From: Streptomyces coeruleorubidus | GTDB lineage: Bacteria; Actinomycetota; Actinomycetes; Streptomycetales; Streptomycetaceae | Direction of reading: 5' to 3' | NCBI RefSeq assembly: GCF_028885415.1 | Contig: NZ_CP118527.1 | Coordinates: forward strand, 744,001-808,000 | DNA length: 64,000 nucleotides | In this document: piece after piece, positions 28,130 through 36,982 of the stretch | Layout of the letters: each line of letters starts with the position of its first letter | Numbering within the stretch: position 1 is the stretch's first letter | The notes under the pieces: model-generated | Seen by the model: the letters and a program-made list of their open reading frames with translations, nothing else | Told to the model about the DNA's origin: nothing | The model's database searches: none | Position numbers and translations under genes: made by a program

Positions 28130-29559
28130 CCAGGCGGAGCCAGGGGCCGGCGCTGCTGGTGGCCGGGGCGTTCTTCATGGAGAACCTCGACGCCACGATC
28201 ATCTCCACGGCCGCCCCCGACATGGCCGCCTCCTTCGGTACCAAGCCGGAGGCCATCGGCGTCACCATGACCGCGTATGTCGTGGCGCTGGCCGTGTTCA
28301 TCCCCGTGAGCGGCTGGGCCGCCGACCGCTGGGGCACCCGTCGGGTATTCGTCTGGGCGATCGCGGTGTTCACCGTCGCCTCCGCCCTCTGCGCGGCGGC
28401 TGACGGCCTGATCGAACTGGTCTTGACCCGGGTGCTCCAGGGCATCGGCGGGGCCATGATGGTGCCGGTCGGGCGGCTGGCCGTCCTGCGCACCACCCGC
28501 AAGCAGGACTTGTTGCGGGCGATCGCCTGGCTCACCTGGCCGGGCCTGCTCGCCCCGGTGCTCGCGCCCGCGCTTGGCGGCCTGTTCACCACGTACGCCT
28601 CCTGGCGCTGGATCTTCCTGGTGAACGTGCCGCTGGGTGTTGTGGCACTGCCCGCCGCCCTGTGGCTGATCCCCGATCTGCGGCGGGAGAGCGGTGCGGG
28701 GCGGGGGTTCGACTGGGTGGGGTGCGTGCTCGCGGGGGCCGGGCTGGCCTCGCTGGTCCTCGGCCTGGAGCTGCTCGGGGGCTCGCCGGCGGGCTGGGGC
28801 ACGGCGGCTCTCTGGCTCAGCGCGGGAGTGGTGACCTGCGGTCTGGCGGTTCGTCATCTGCTGCGGTCGCGCCGTCCGTTGCTGGACCTGACGACGTTCC
28901 GAGTGGCGACGTTCCGGGTGTCGAACGCGGGCGGCGCCCTGTTCCGGGCCGCGATCAGCGCCGTGCCGTTCCTGCTGCCGCTGATGTTCCAGCAGGCCCT
29001 GGGGTGGAGCGCCGCACGGGCCGGGCTGGTGCTGGTAGCGGTGTTCGCGGGCAACATCGCCGTCAAACCGTTCACCACCCCGCTGCTGCGCCGCCTCGGT
29101 TTCCGCGCGGTGCTGGTGGTCAACGGAGTGGCTACGGCCGTGACGTTCCTGCTGTGCGGCCTGCTCGGCGCGCGCACGCCCCTGGCTCTGGTGGTCGCCG
29201 TGCTGTTCGTCGGCGGGGTGTGCCGGTCCGTCTCGCTCAGCGCGTACGCCACGATCGCCTTCGCGGACATCGAGCCGGAGCGGACCGCGGACGCCAACGC
29301 CCTGGCGAGCACCGTGCAGCAGCTGGCCACCGGCCTGGGCATCGCCATGGCCGCGCTGGGCCTGCGCGCGTCCGGTCCCCTCGCCGCGCTGCTCGGCCTG
29401 GACGGCCCTACGGCGGCCTACGCTGTGGCGTTCGGGCTCCTCGCCGTGCTGCCGCTCGTCTGCGTCGCCGAGGCGTTGCGGCTGCCGCGGGACGCGGGGG
29501 CGGTGGTCACCGGGCCGGCCTCCGAGCGCGTGGAGCGCCCTGCTGCTCGGTCGGCCTGA
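28126..29559 (+). CDS. MFS transporter, DHA2 (EmrB/QacA-like) family
   Basis: 477 residues with about 14 membrane helices. Signature segments are FFMENLDATIISTAAPDMA in helix 1, the motif-A loop GWAADRWGTRRVF, RVLQGIGGAMMVPVGR and the motif-C-type antiporter segment LGGLFTTYASWRWIFLVNVP. Such proteins export drugs or metabolites by proton antiport. It starts inside the stop of the multicopper oxidase gene, so the two are co-translated; it could export the oxidase product or a toxic phenol. Confidence 0.9.
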   Translation: MTRRSQGPALLVAGAFFMENLDATIISTAAPDMAASFGTKPEAIGVTMTAYVVALAVFIPVSGWAADRWGTRRVFVWAIAVFTVASALCAAADGLIELVLTRVLQGIGGAMMVPVGRLAVLRTTRKQDLLRAIAWLTWPGLLAPVLAPALGGLFTTYASWRWIFLVNVPLGVVALPAALWLIPDLRRESGAGRGFDWVGCVLAGAGLASLVLGLELLGGSPAGWGTAALWLSAGVVTCGLAVRHLLRSRRPLLDLTTFRVATFRVSNAGGALFRAAISAVPFLLPLMFQQALGWSAARAGLVLVAVFAGNIAVKPFTTPLLRRLGFRAVLVVNGVATAVTFLLCGLLGARTPLALVVAVLFVGGVCRSVSLSAYATIAFADIEPERTADANALASTVQQLATGLGIAMAALGLRASGPLAALLGLDGPTAAYAVAFGLLAVLPLVCVAEALRLPRDAGAVVTGPASERVERPAARSA

Positions 29560-29850
29560 CGGGCTGGACGGCACCCAGAACCGCGCCCGCCGAGCCCGCG
29601 GTCGGCGCCCTCCCCTGGGCGGCATGCCGGGTTCCGCCCGCGGCGCACGCGCCGGCCCCGCAAGCCGGGGCAAGGCACAGCGCAGTTCCCGGCCCTGCCG
29701 TCAGCCCGCTCTGTCCCCAGGCGCCGGGAATCGCGACTGCGGGACCAGCGGTCGTCGTCCGTGCGGGGCCGCACGCCGCTTCAAGGCTACGGCGACTCCG
29801 GGCACGCGGCGGTACAGTAGCGCCGCCCTCCCCGGAGGCATGGGCGGCCC

Positions 29851-31332
29851 CTACGCGGAGAGCTCCCGCAGCACCGAGTACAGCCGCTCGGCCAGGGGCC
29901 GGGCGTCCGCCATCCGCCGGGCGGCCACCGGGTCCGGCAGGACGGTGCGATGCGGCCGGGACCAGACGTCGGCGGGCAGGGCGGAGAGACCGGGCACGGT
30001 GCCGAGGGCACGCCAGCCGAGGAGCGCGGCGCCGAATCCGGAGCCGGCGGTGTCGTCCGTGATGCCCACCGGCATGTCGAGCGCCGCGGCGACGATCTCC
30101 GCCCACAGCGACGACCGCAGCGCCCCGCCCGTGGCTCGCACGGAGTCGACCGGCGCCCCGGCGGCGACGACCGAGTCCCGGACCAGGGCCAGTTGCTGCC
30201 CGACGCCCTCGATCATGGCCCGGGTCATGTGGGCTCTGCCGTGTCCGCGCCGAAGCCCGACCAGGGCACCCCGGGCGTCGGGGTCCCACCAGGGGGCGCG
30301 TTCGCCGAGGAGATGCGGCAGCGCGGTGAGGCCCTCGGAACCGGGTTCGACCTCCGCCGCCTCCTTCAGCAGGTCGGCCACGTCGACGCCGCCGAAGGAC
30401 TCGGCGGCCCACTGGGCGACGACGCCGGCGTTGCTGACCGCTCCGCCGAGCACCCAGAGTCCGTCGGCGAGGTGGTAGCAGAAGACACGGCACCTGTCGT
30501 CCACGTCCGGCCGGTCGCGTACGACGCGGAGCGCGCCGCTGGTGCCCAGCGACAGCGCGGCCGTACCGGGGGTGATGGCGCCGACGGCAAGATTGGCGAG
30601 TGGCCCGTCTCCGGCGCCCGCGACCACCGGCAGCCCGGCGGGCAGGCCCAGCGCGGCGGCCGGCTCGGGCAGCAGCGGGAAGGTAGCAGTCGGCTGTACG
30701 AGGTTGGGCAGCCGTTCACCGGAGACCGATGCGGCCTCCAGTGCGGGCCCGTGCCAGTCGATGGTGCGGAGGTTCATCAGCCCGGTGGCGGAGGCACAGG
30801 AATGGTCGGTGATCAGGCGGCCGGTGAACCGGGACAGCACGTAGTCCTTCATCCCGCACCATACGGCCGTACGACGGCAGAGGTCCGGTTCGTGTGCGGC
30901 GAACCAGGCGAGCTTGGTCAGCGGCGCCATGGGGTGCACCGGGGTGCCGGTCGCCCGGTGGAGTGCGTCCCCGCCCTCGGCCCGCAACCGGCGGGCCGTG
31001 TCGGCCGCACGAGTGTCGGCCCAGCTCAGGGCGGGAGTCAGCGGTTCGCCGGAGGAATCGAGGGCGAGCAGGGTGTGCAGGGCCGCGCTGAAGGACAGGC
31101 CCCGGACGGTCAGCCCCAGGTGCGCGCAGCGTTCGACGCTCTCCCGCACCGCGTCGACCACTCCGGCCAGCACGGTGGCGGGGTCGTGGACGGCTTCGCC
31201 GCGCCGCCCCGTGCGCAGGGGGGCGGGGCGTTCGACGGTCGACACCGGGCGGTACGCGGCGTCCACCGCGACCACCTTGGTGGCCGTGGTGCCCAGGTCG
31301 ATGCCGAGCACCGCCTCGCCGGCGTCGTTCAT
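29851..31332 (-). CDS. gntK: gluconokinase (FGGY family)
   Basis: 493 residues from ATG 31332. The FGGY fold begins with GIDLGTTATKVVAVD. Segments SAALHTLLALD, GTPVHPMAPLTKLAW, CASATGLMNL, FCYHLADGLWVLGGAVSNAG and GERAPWWDPDARGALVGL correspond closely to Bacillus-type gluconate kinase rather than xylulokinase or glycerol kinase. It phosphorylates gluconate to 6-phosphogluconate, which the 6PGDH-like enzyme at 25076 can use. It lies downstream of the MHS symporter on the same strand. Gluconate is the best guess for substrate but a related aldonate is possible. Confidence 0.88.
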   Translation of the reverse strand: MNDAGEAVLGIDLGTTATKVVAVDAAYRPVSTVERPAPLRTGRRGEAVHDPATVLAGVVDAVRESVERCAHLGLTVRGLSFSAALHTLLALDSSGEPLTPALSWADTRAADTARRLRAEGGDALHRATGTPVHPMAPLTKLAWFAAHEPDLCRRTAVWCGMKDYVLSRFTGRLITDHSCASATGLMNLRTIDWHGPALEAASVSGERLPNLVQPTATFPLLPEPAAALGLPAGLPVVAGAGDGPLANLAVGAITPGTAALSLGTSGALRVVRDRPDVDDRCRVFCYHLADGLWVLGGAVSNAGVVAQWAAESFGGVDVADLLKEAAEVEPGSEGLTALPHLLGERAPWWDPDARGALVGLRRGHGRAHMTRAMIEGVGQQLALVRDSVVAAGAPVDSVRATGGALRSSLWAEIVAAALDMPVGITDDTAGSGFGAALLGWRALGTVPGLSALPADVWSRPHRTVLPDPVAARRMADARPLAERLYSVLRELSA

Positions 31333-31501
31333 CGCGGTCTCCGTTTCGGCTTGGTTCCGGGCACGCCCGTGGAGGTGGCTCGGCAGGGGGATGCGCTTGG
31401 ATGCCCGCCCGGCGCCCCCGGCCGGGGAACACGGAGGCGCTGGGCGGGCGGCTGAGGGGGCGGACGGGCGCGGGACCGGCCTTGGCGTGCCGGCCTTGGG
31501 G

Positions 31502-31549
31502 TGCCCGTCCCGCACCTGGCAGCAGGGAGGAAGGGGCGCGGGACGGGCA
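31502..31549 (-). terminator. hairpin between MHS symporter and gluconokinase
   Basis: 12-bp perfect arms (31502-31513 and 31538-31549) separated by 24 nt, placed just after the symporter stop at 31566. It may end or attenuate the symporter transcript before the kinase gene. The long loop makes this a weak call. Confidence 0.4.
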
Positions 31550-31565
31550 GTTCGGACGCGGAGCG

Positions 31566-32909
31566 TCAGCGGGCGTCGGCGGGATCGGTCAGGTCCCGGC
31601 CGCGGGTCTCCGGTGTGGCGAAGGTCGTCAGGAAGGTGATGAGGGACAGCACGATCACGTAGCCGGCGAGGGGCCACCAGGAGTCGTTGAAGGCGAGCAG
31701 CAGCGTCGCGCCCAGCAGCGGGGCCACGCCACCGGCGACGATCGCGCTGAATTCCCGGCCGATGGCCACGCCCGTGTAGCGGTGCCGCGCGCCGAACAGC
31801 TCGGCCAGTAGGGCGCACTGGGAACCGAGCATGCCGTTCACGCCGACGCCGATGCCGATGGTGATCACGACGCAGATCAGCACCGTGTTGCCGGTACTCA
31901 TCAGCGCGAAGGCGGGAATGGCGAACAGGGCCTGGAAGAGCGCGGCCCAACGGTACAGCGGGACGCGGCCGACCCGGTCGGACAGCATGCCGAACAGCGG
32001 GATGGTGACGATACCGGCGAGCGAGGCGCAGGCGACGGCGAGCGGGCCGACCGAGGAGGAGACGCCGACCACGGCGGTGACGTAGCTGATGCTGAAGGTG
32101 GAGTACAGGTAGGAGGTGCCGTTCTCGGCCATCCGCAGGCCGAAGGTGATGAACAGGTTCCGGCGGCTGCCCACCATGAGGTCGCGCAGCGGGCGCTTGC
32201 TGACCTCTCCGGTTTCCTCCAGCTGTGCGAAGGCGGGGCTCTCCTCCAGCTTCAGCCGGATGTAGACCGCGACGAGGATCAGCACCGCGCTCAGCAGGAA
32301 CGGCACCCGCCACACCCAGCCGAACAGGACGTCGTCGTCGAGCTGCGCCAGGGGGATGAACAGGGCGGTCGCGAGCAGCATACCGACCTGGATGCCGACG
32401 AAGGGGAGAGCGGCGTAGTAGCCGCGTCTGCTCGGTGGGGCGTACTCGGCCATCAAGGTGGAGGCGCCCGCCTGTTCGGCTCCGGCGCCGAAGCCCTGCA
32501 ACAGTCGGAGCAGCATCAGCAGGATCGGGCTCCAGACACCCGCTGTGTGGTAGGTGGGCAGCAGCCCGATGGCGAAGGAGGACCCGCCCATCAGGGCGAC
32601 GGTGACGACCAGCACCGCCTTGCGGCCGTGCCGGTCGCCGAGCGAACCGAAGAAGAGACCGCCGAGGGGGCGGGCGAAGAAGCCGACCGCATAGGTGGCG
32701 AAGATGGCGACGAGCCCGACCGCGTCGCCGAGCCCCGGGAAGAAGAGGTGCTTGAACACCAGCGCCGAGGCGGTGCCGTAGATGGCGAAGTCGTAGTACT
32801 CGAGGGCGCTGCCCACCGAGCTCGTGAAGAGTGCGCGGCGCAACCCCGGGTTCTTGTGGGTGCTGTCGCCTTCGGCGGGCCGGGAGGATCTCGTCGTGGG
32901 CACCGTCAT
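31566..32909 (-). CDS. MFS transporter, metabolite:H+ symporter (MHS) family
   Basis: 447 residues, twelve helices. The MHS signature SSVGSALEYYDFAIYGTASAL is at the N-terminus, followed by the motif-A loop GSLGDRHGRKAVLV and the family segment LLQGFGAGAEQAGASTLMAEYAP. MHS proteins import organic acids such as citrate, ketoglutarate, shikimate or sugar acids with protons. It is divergent from a beta-hydroxyacid dehydrogenase operon, shares its promoter region with the candidate IclR sites and precedes gluconokinase. I infer import of an aldonic or ketoaldonic acid. Confidence 0.9.
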   Translation of the reverse strand: MTVPTTRSSRPAEGDSTHKNPGLRRALFTSSVGSALEYYDFAIYGTASALVFKHLFFPGLGDAVGLVAIFATYAVGFFARPLGGLFFGSLGDRHGRKAVLVVTVALMGGSSFAIGLLPTYHTAGVWSPILLMLLRLLQGFGAGAEQAGASTLMAEYAPPSRRGYYAALPFVGIQVGMLLATALFIPLAQLDDDVLFGWVWRVPFLLSAVLILVAVYIRLKLEESPAFAQLEETGEVSKRPLRDLMVGSRRNLFITFGLRMAENGTSYLYSTFSISYVTAVVGVSSSVGPLAVACASLAGIVTIPLFGMLSDRVGRVPLYRWAALFQALFAIPAFALMSTGNTVLICVVITIGIGVGVNGMLGSQCALLAELFGARHRYTGVAIGREFSAIVAGGVAPLLGATLLLAFNDSWWPLAGYVIVLSLITFLTTFATPETRGRDLTDPADAR

Positions 32910-32973
32910 GGATGCCGCCCTTCCGTCTTACGGACGTGTCACACGCCGTTCATCTGGGGACGACGGGGACCGT

Positions 32974-33006
32974 AACAGCATGCGGCACTGAAACCAATAT
33001 GCTGTT
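32974..33006. promoter_or_regulatory. perfect outward inverted repeat AACAGCAT ... ATGCTGTT
   Basis: AACAGCAT (32974-32981) and ATGCTGTT (32999-33006) are exact reverse complements 17 nt apart, upstream of the MHS symporter. Each equals one arm of the candidate IclR operators (ACAGCAT / ATGCTGT). They could be accessory sites for the same regulator. Confidence 0.4.
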
Positions 33007-33072
33007 CGGAAGTCAAGCTTCCTTCTTGCCTCACGTCCCCCGCCTTGCCTGCCAGTCACCTCGTCGTCCAGT

Positions 33073-33093
33073 ATGTTGTTCCAAGTACAGCAT
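33073..33093. promoter_or_regulatory. candidate IclR operator (site 2)
   Basis: Inverted repeat ATGTTGTTC-N3-GTACAGCAT, 7 of 9 arm positions symmetric, ending eight bases before the AGGAGG ribosome site of the dehydrogenase at 33111. It matches site 1 (21863-21883) at 14 of 21 positions with the symmetric core conserved. Confidence 0.55.
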
Positions 33094-33110
33094 TTGGTTC
33101 AGGAGGTCAG

Positions 33111-33995
33111 GTGTCAGGACAGAAGAAGGTCGGCGTCGCAGGGCTCGGAGTCATGGGCTCCGCGATCGCCCGCCGGTTCCTCAGGCGCGAACGCGCGGTG
33201 GGCGTCTACGACATCCGGCCCGAGGCCGCGGCCGAACTCGTGCGGGACGGGGCCAGCACGGCCGAGTCGCCCGCCGTGCTCGCCGCGTCGGGAGTAGTGG
33301 TCCTCTCCCTCAACACCGCCGACATCGTGGAGCAGGTCGTCTTCGGGCCGGACGGAGTACTCAGTACGGCCGCGGACGGTGTGCTGGTGATCGACATGTC
33401 GAGCATCGACCCCGGACGCACCCACGAGTTCGCCGAACGCGCCGCCAAACTGGGCGCCGGCTGGGTCGACGCCCCGCTGTCGGGCGGCGCACCGGGCGCC
33501 GAACGCGGTGAGCTGACGCTCATGCTCGGCGGCGAGGAGGAGCACGTCGAACGCGCCCTGCCCGTTCTCGGCGCCCTGGCCTCCCGTCTTACGCACCTCG
33601 GCCCCGCCGGCTCCGGCCAGTTGGTGAAGTCCGTGAACCAGGTGCTGGTCGGCATCGGTTTCACCGCGCTCGCCGAAGCGGCCGCCCTGGTACGGGCGGC
33701 AGGCCTGCCGCCCCGGCAGGTGCTCACCGCGCTCAGCGGAGGCAGGGCCGACTCGTCGCTGCTCCAGGAGTTCTTCGTCAAGTTCGCCAACGCCGACCTT
33801 TCCCCCACCGGACGCGTCAGCAACATGGTCAAAGACCTGGAGGCCGCCCGCGACTACGCGCGCTCGGCCGGCGTACCGCTCCCGATCACGACCGCCGTCG
33901 CCGAACTCCACCGCTGGCTCGCCGCGGCCGGGCACGGCGACGCCGACAACGCCGCGCTCATGCACTACTACGCTCCCCTGGAGGTACGGCCGTGA
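33111..33995 (+). CDS. beta-hydroxyacid dehydrogenase, second copy
   Basis: 294 residues from a GTG with AGGAGG four bases before it. The Rossmann motif is VGVAGLGVMGSAIARRF, the substrate loop is VDAPLSGGAPGAERGEL and the catalytic Lys is in GSGQLVKSVNQVLVG. It is the same family as the protein at 24132 but clearly divergent. It begins the operon 33111-36982, with a GTGA overlap to the next gene, and has the candidate IclR site right in front of it. Substrate unknown; a sugar-acid-derived 3-hydroxyacid is likely. Confidence 0.9.
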   Translation: MSGQKKVGVAGLGVMGSAIARRFLRRERAVGVYDIRPEAAAELVRDGASTAESPAVLAASGVVVLSLNTADIVEQVVFGPDGVLSTAADGVLVIDMSSIDPGRTHEFAERAAKLGAGWVDAPLSGGAPGAERGELTLMLGGEEEHVERALPVLGALASRLTHLGPAGSGQLVKSVNQVLVGIGFTALAEAAALVRAAGLPPRQVLTALSGGRADSSLLQEFFVKFANADLSPTGRVSNMVKDLEAARDYARSAGVPLPITTAVAELHRWLAAAGHGDADNAALMHYYAPLEVRP

Positions 33996-34765
33996 AGGCT
34001 CCTGCCCTGTTCGATCTCGCCGGCCGCCGTGCCCTGGTGACCGGCTCCAGCAAAGGCATCGGTGCGGCCCTCGCCGCCGGCCTCGCCGAGGCCGGGGCCG
34101 AACTCGTCCTCAACGGCCGCGATGCCGGGGCGCTGGAGCGCGCCCGGGAGGAGCTGGCCGAACGCACAGACGCGAAGGTGCACACGGCGGCCTTCGACGT
34201 CACGGACGAGAGCGCCGTACGCCGCGCGGTCCGGGAGGTCGAGCACGGCATCGGCCCTCTGGACATCCTCGTCAACAACACCGGAGTGCAGCACCGCGAA
34301 CCCATGCTGGAGGTCTCGGCCCAGACCTTCGAGCGAGTCCTGCACACCAATCTCACCAGCGCCTTCCTGGTGGGCAGGACGGTCGCCGCCGGGATGGTGG
34401 AGCGCGGCCACGGAAAGATCGTCAACATCTGCTCCGTGCAGACCTGGCTGGCCCGGCCCGGCATCGCGGCCTATGCCGCCTCCAAGGGCGGCCTGGCCAT
34501 GCTGACGCGCAGCATGTGCGCGGAGTGGGCGGGCTCGGGTCTCACCGTCAACGCACTCGCCCCCGGCTATGTGGTCACGGAGCTGACCCGCCCACTGGTG
34601 GACGACCCCGCCTTCGACTCGTGGATCAGGGGCCGCACCCCCGCGGGCCGCTGGGCCTCGGTCGAGGACCTGGTCGGCACGCTGGTGTGGCTCGCGGCAC
34701 CGGCGTCCGACTTCGTCAACGGCCAGGTGATCGCCGTCGACGGCGGTCTGACCGCAGTGGTCTGA
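33992..34765 (+). CDS. short-chain dehydrogenase (gluconate 5-dehydrogenase-like)
   Basis: 257 residues, classical SDR. The cofactor motif is TGSSKGIGAAL, then LVNNTGVQHR, the Ser in VNICSVQTW, the active site YAASKGG and a C-terminal NGQVIAVDGG. The N-terminal pattern LFDLAGRRALVTGSSKGIG and the EWAGSGLTVNALAPGY segment resemble 5-keto-D-gluconate reductases (IdnO-type). With the next gene, an idonate-dehydrogenase-like MDR, it would make the L-idonate to 5-ketogluconate to gluconate route ending at the gluconokinase. Confidence 0.88.
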   Translation: MKAPALFDLAGRRALVTGSSKGIGAALAAGLAEAGAELVLNGRDAGALERAREELAERTDAKVHTAAFDVTDESAVRRAVREVEHGIGPLDILVNNTGVQHREPMLEVSAQTFERVLHTNLTSAFLVGRTVAAGMVERGHGKIVNICSVQTWLARPGIAAYAASKGGLAMLTRSMCAEWAGSGLTVNALAPGYVVTELTRPLVDDPAFDSWIRGRTPAGRWASVEDLVGTLVWLAAPASDFVNGQVIAVDGGLTAVV

Positions 34766-34837
34766 CACACCGCCAACCCCCACCTGCACAACCAACTTGA
34801 GGCAGCCGAGCCGTTCGGCAGAGAGCGGGACGAGGAC

Positions 34838-35896
34838 ATGAACGACAGGGACTCAGCGACGATGCGAGCCGTGGTCGCGCACGGCGCGGGCGACCTGCGC
34901 TTGGAGGAACGACCGGTACCGACGCCGGGGCCCGGCGAGGTCACCGTCGAGATCCGGTACGGCGGCATCTGCGGCTCCGACCTGCACTACTGGCGCCACG
35001 GCGCGGTCGGCGAGTTCCGGCTGCGCGAACCCCTGATCCTGGGCCACGAGATCGTGGGCCGGGTACGCGAGGCGGGCCCCGGCACCCAGGCGCCCTCGCC
35101 GGGAACACCGGTGGCCGTACACCCGCTGGCATCCTGCGGCCGGTGTCGGCAGTGCCTCGCCCGGCGGCGCAACACCTGCCTCGACACCGGCTATTTGGGC
35201 AGCGCCGCCCGCAACCCTCACGTCCAGGGCGGCTTCGCCGATGTCCTCGTCGTACCCGCCGAGCGTGCGCTGCCGCTACCCGAGGGACTGGACCTGCGGC
35301 TGGCCGCGGTGGCCGAGCCGGCCGCGGTCGCCTGGCATGCCGTACGACAGGCCGGCGACGTACGCGGCAAACATGTCCTGGTCACCGGTGCGGGCCCCAT
35401 CGGCTGCCTGGTGGTCGCGGCACTACGGGCGGCCGGCGCGGCCGAGATCACCGTGACCGACGTGCACGAGGCCCCGCTGGCCATCGCCAAACAGGTGGGC
35501 GCCACGTCGACCGTACGGGTCGGCTCCGGCGGCGAAAGCGGACTGGAGGAACTCGCCGCGGACATCGCGATCGAGTCCTCGGGCAACCCGGCCGGACTGC
35601 GCACGTGCGTGTACGGAGTCGACCGGGGTGGCCTCGTGGTGGGCCTCGGGCTGCTGCCTCCGGGCGACACGCCGGTGGCCGCGAACGCCCTGATCACACG
35701 GGAGCTGCGACTCGTCGGCTCCTTCCGCTTCGACGACGAACTCGCCGACGTTCTCCAGGCGTTGGCCGACAGCAGCCTCCCGGTCGAGCCGGTGGTCACG
35801 TCCGTGCTCCCGGTGGCGAATGCGCTGGAGGGGTTCGAACTCGCGGCCGATCCCGCCCGCTCCTGCAAGGTCCTGCTCGACTTCGGCGGGGCCTGA
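34838..35896 (+). CDS. zinc-dependent alcohol dehydrogenase, L-idonate 5-dehydrogenase-like
   Basis: 352 residues of the MDR superfamily. Catalytic zinc ligands are in GGICGSDLHYWRHGAVGEF and LGHEIVG, the structural zinc cluster is CGRCRQCLARRRNTC and the cofactor motif is VTGAGPIGCLVV. The CGSDLHYW-hydrophobic-GAVGEF segment is the part shared with IdnD and sorbitol-type enzymes. It would oxidise a polyol or sugar acid at C5 or C2. It lies 72 nt after the SDR gene on the same strand. Idonate is the best-supported substrate only by context. Confidence 0.85.
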   Translation: MNDRDSATMRAVVAHGAGDLRLEERPVPTPGPGEVTVEIRYGGICGSDLHYWRHGAVGEFRLREPLILGHEIVGRVREAGPGTQAPSPGTPVAVHPLASCGRCRQCLARRRNTCLDTGYLGSAARNPHVQGGFADVLVVPAERALPLPEGLDLRLAAVAEPAAVAWHAVRQAGDVRGKHVLVTGAGPIGCLVVAALRAAGAAEITVTDVHEAPLAIAKQVGATSTVRVGSGGESGLEELAADIAIESSGNPAGLRTCVYGVDRGGLVVGLGLLPPGDTPVAANALITRELRLVGSFRFDDELADVLQALADSSLPVEPVVTSVLPVANALEGFELAADPARSCKVLLDFGGA

Positions 35897-35956
35897 CGCG
35901 ACGCCGGGGCTCGTCCCCGTTGCCTGCCCCACCCCCACTACCGAACGGAGTTGAGC

Positions 35957-36982
35957 ATGTCCGCCGCCCCCGCCCACCGTCCCCGCGTGGCCGTCAGCCG
36001 CACCGGCCTGCCGGGCGACGGCGTCGAGCGCCTCACCGCCCGCTTCGACGTCGTCGACTGGACGGGAACGCAACCGCCGTCACCCGACCAACTGGCCCGA
36101 CTGGCCAAGGGCTGCGAGGGTCTGCTCGTCCTCGGCAGCGACCGGGTCGACGCCGCGCTGCTCGACGCGGCAGGGCCCGACCTGCGGGTCGTCGCCCTCG
36201 CGTCCATGGGCTACGACGGCGTCGACGTGGCAGCCGCCGCCCAGCGCGGCGTCGTCGTCACCCACACCCCCGATGTGCTCGCGGACACCACCGCCGACGT
36301 GGCGATGGCGCTGATCCTGATGTCCCGCCGCCGCCTTCCCGCCGCCATGGACGCACTGCGCCGGGGGGAATGGGGCGCCTTCCGCATGGACGCCTTCCTC
36401 GGCCTCGACGTACAGGGGGCGACCCTCGGCCTGATCGGCTACGGCCAGATCGCCCGCGCCCTGGCCCGCAGGGCCGCCGGATTCGGCATGCGCGTACAGC
36501 ACCACCACCCACGGCGCAGGGAGGACGACGAACTCTCCCGCTGGGTGCCGTTCGACGAACTGCTGCGCACCAGCGACGTGGTGTCCGTCCACACGCCGCT
36601 GACGAAGGAGACCGAGGGCCTGATCGGCGCGGTCGAACTCGCCGTGATGAAACCGACCGCCACCCTCGTCAACACCGGACGGGGCGGAGTCGTGGACGAG
36701 GAGGCCCTGCTGACGGCGCTACGCCGGGGGGAACTGCACTCGGCGGGCCTGGACGTGATGACCGCCGAGCCACGCACGGACCCCTCCGATCCACTGTTCA
36801 CCGAACCGCACCTCGTGGTGCTCCCCCACGTAGGCTCGGCCACCGAGGCAACCCGCTCTGCCATGGTGAATCTCGCCGCCCGCAATCTCGAGGCAGTCCT
36901 GGCCGGGCATCCCGCCCTCACCCCGATCCCAGGCACCACTGGTCTGCCCACGCACGGGCGCCGGCAACACACGACGCGATGA
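35957..36982 (+). CDS. 2-hydroxyacid dehydrogenase (2-ketogluconate/glyoxylate-reductase-like)
   Basis: 341 residues from an ATG with CGGAG upstream. The NAD motif is GLIGYGQIARALARR, the substrate Arg is in VNTGRGGVVDEEAL, the Glu is in DVMTAEPR and the His is in VLPHVGSATEATR, which is the pattern of GhrB/2-ketoaldonate reductases. It closes the operon and differs from the copy at 23047. It likely interconverts 2-ketogluconate and gluconate or a related pair. After its stop the sequence turns into gene remnants. Confidence 0.88.
   Translation: MSAAPAHRPRVAVSRTGLPGDGVERLTARFDVVDWTGTQPPSPDQLARLAKGCEGLLVLGSDRVDAALLDAAGPDLRVVALASMGYDGVDVAAAAQRGVVVTHTPDVLADTTADVAMALILMSRRRLPAAMDALRRGEWGAFRMDAFLGLDVQGATLGLIGYGQIARALARRAAGFGMRVQHHHPRRREDDELSRWVPFDELLRTSDVVSVHTPLTKETEGLIGAVELAVMKPTATLVNTGRGGVVDEEALLTALRRGELHSAGLDVMTAEPRTDPSDPLFTEPHLVVLPHVGSATEATRSAMVNLAARNLEAVLAGHPALTPIPGTTGLPTHGRRQHTTR

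Noticed and set aside
27991..29673. 560-codon minus frame across the multicopper oxidase and MFS genes
   Set aside because: Low-complexity Arg/Gln/Gly-rich translation with no domain, antisense to two recognised genes.
31333..32313. 5' extension of the gluconokinase frame
   Set aside because: It overlaps the MHS symporter in another frame and has no homology; the FGGY fold begins at ATG 31332.
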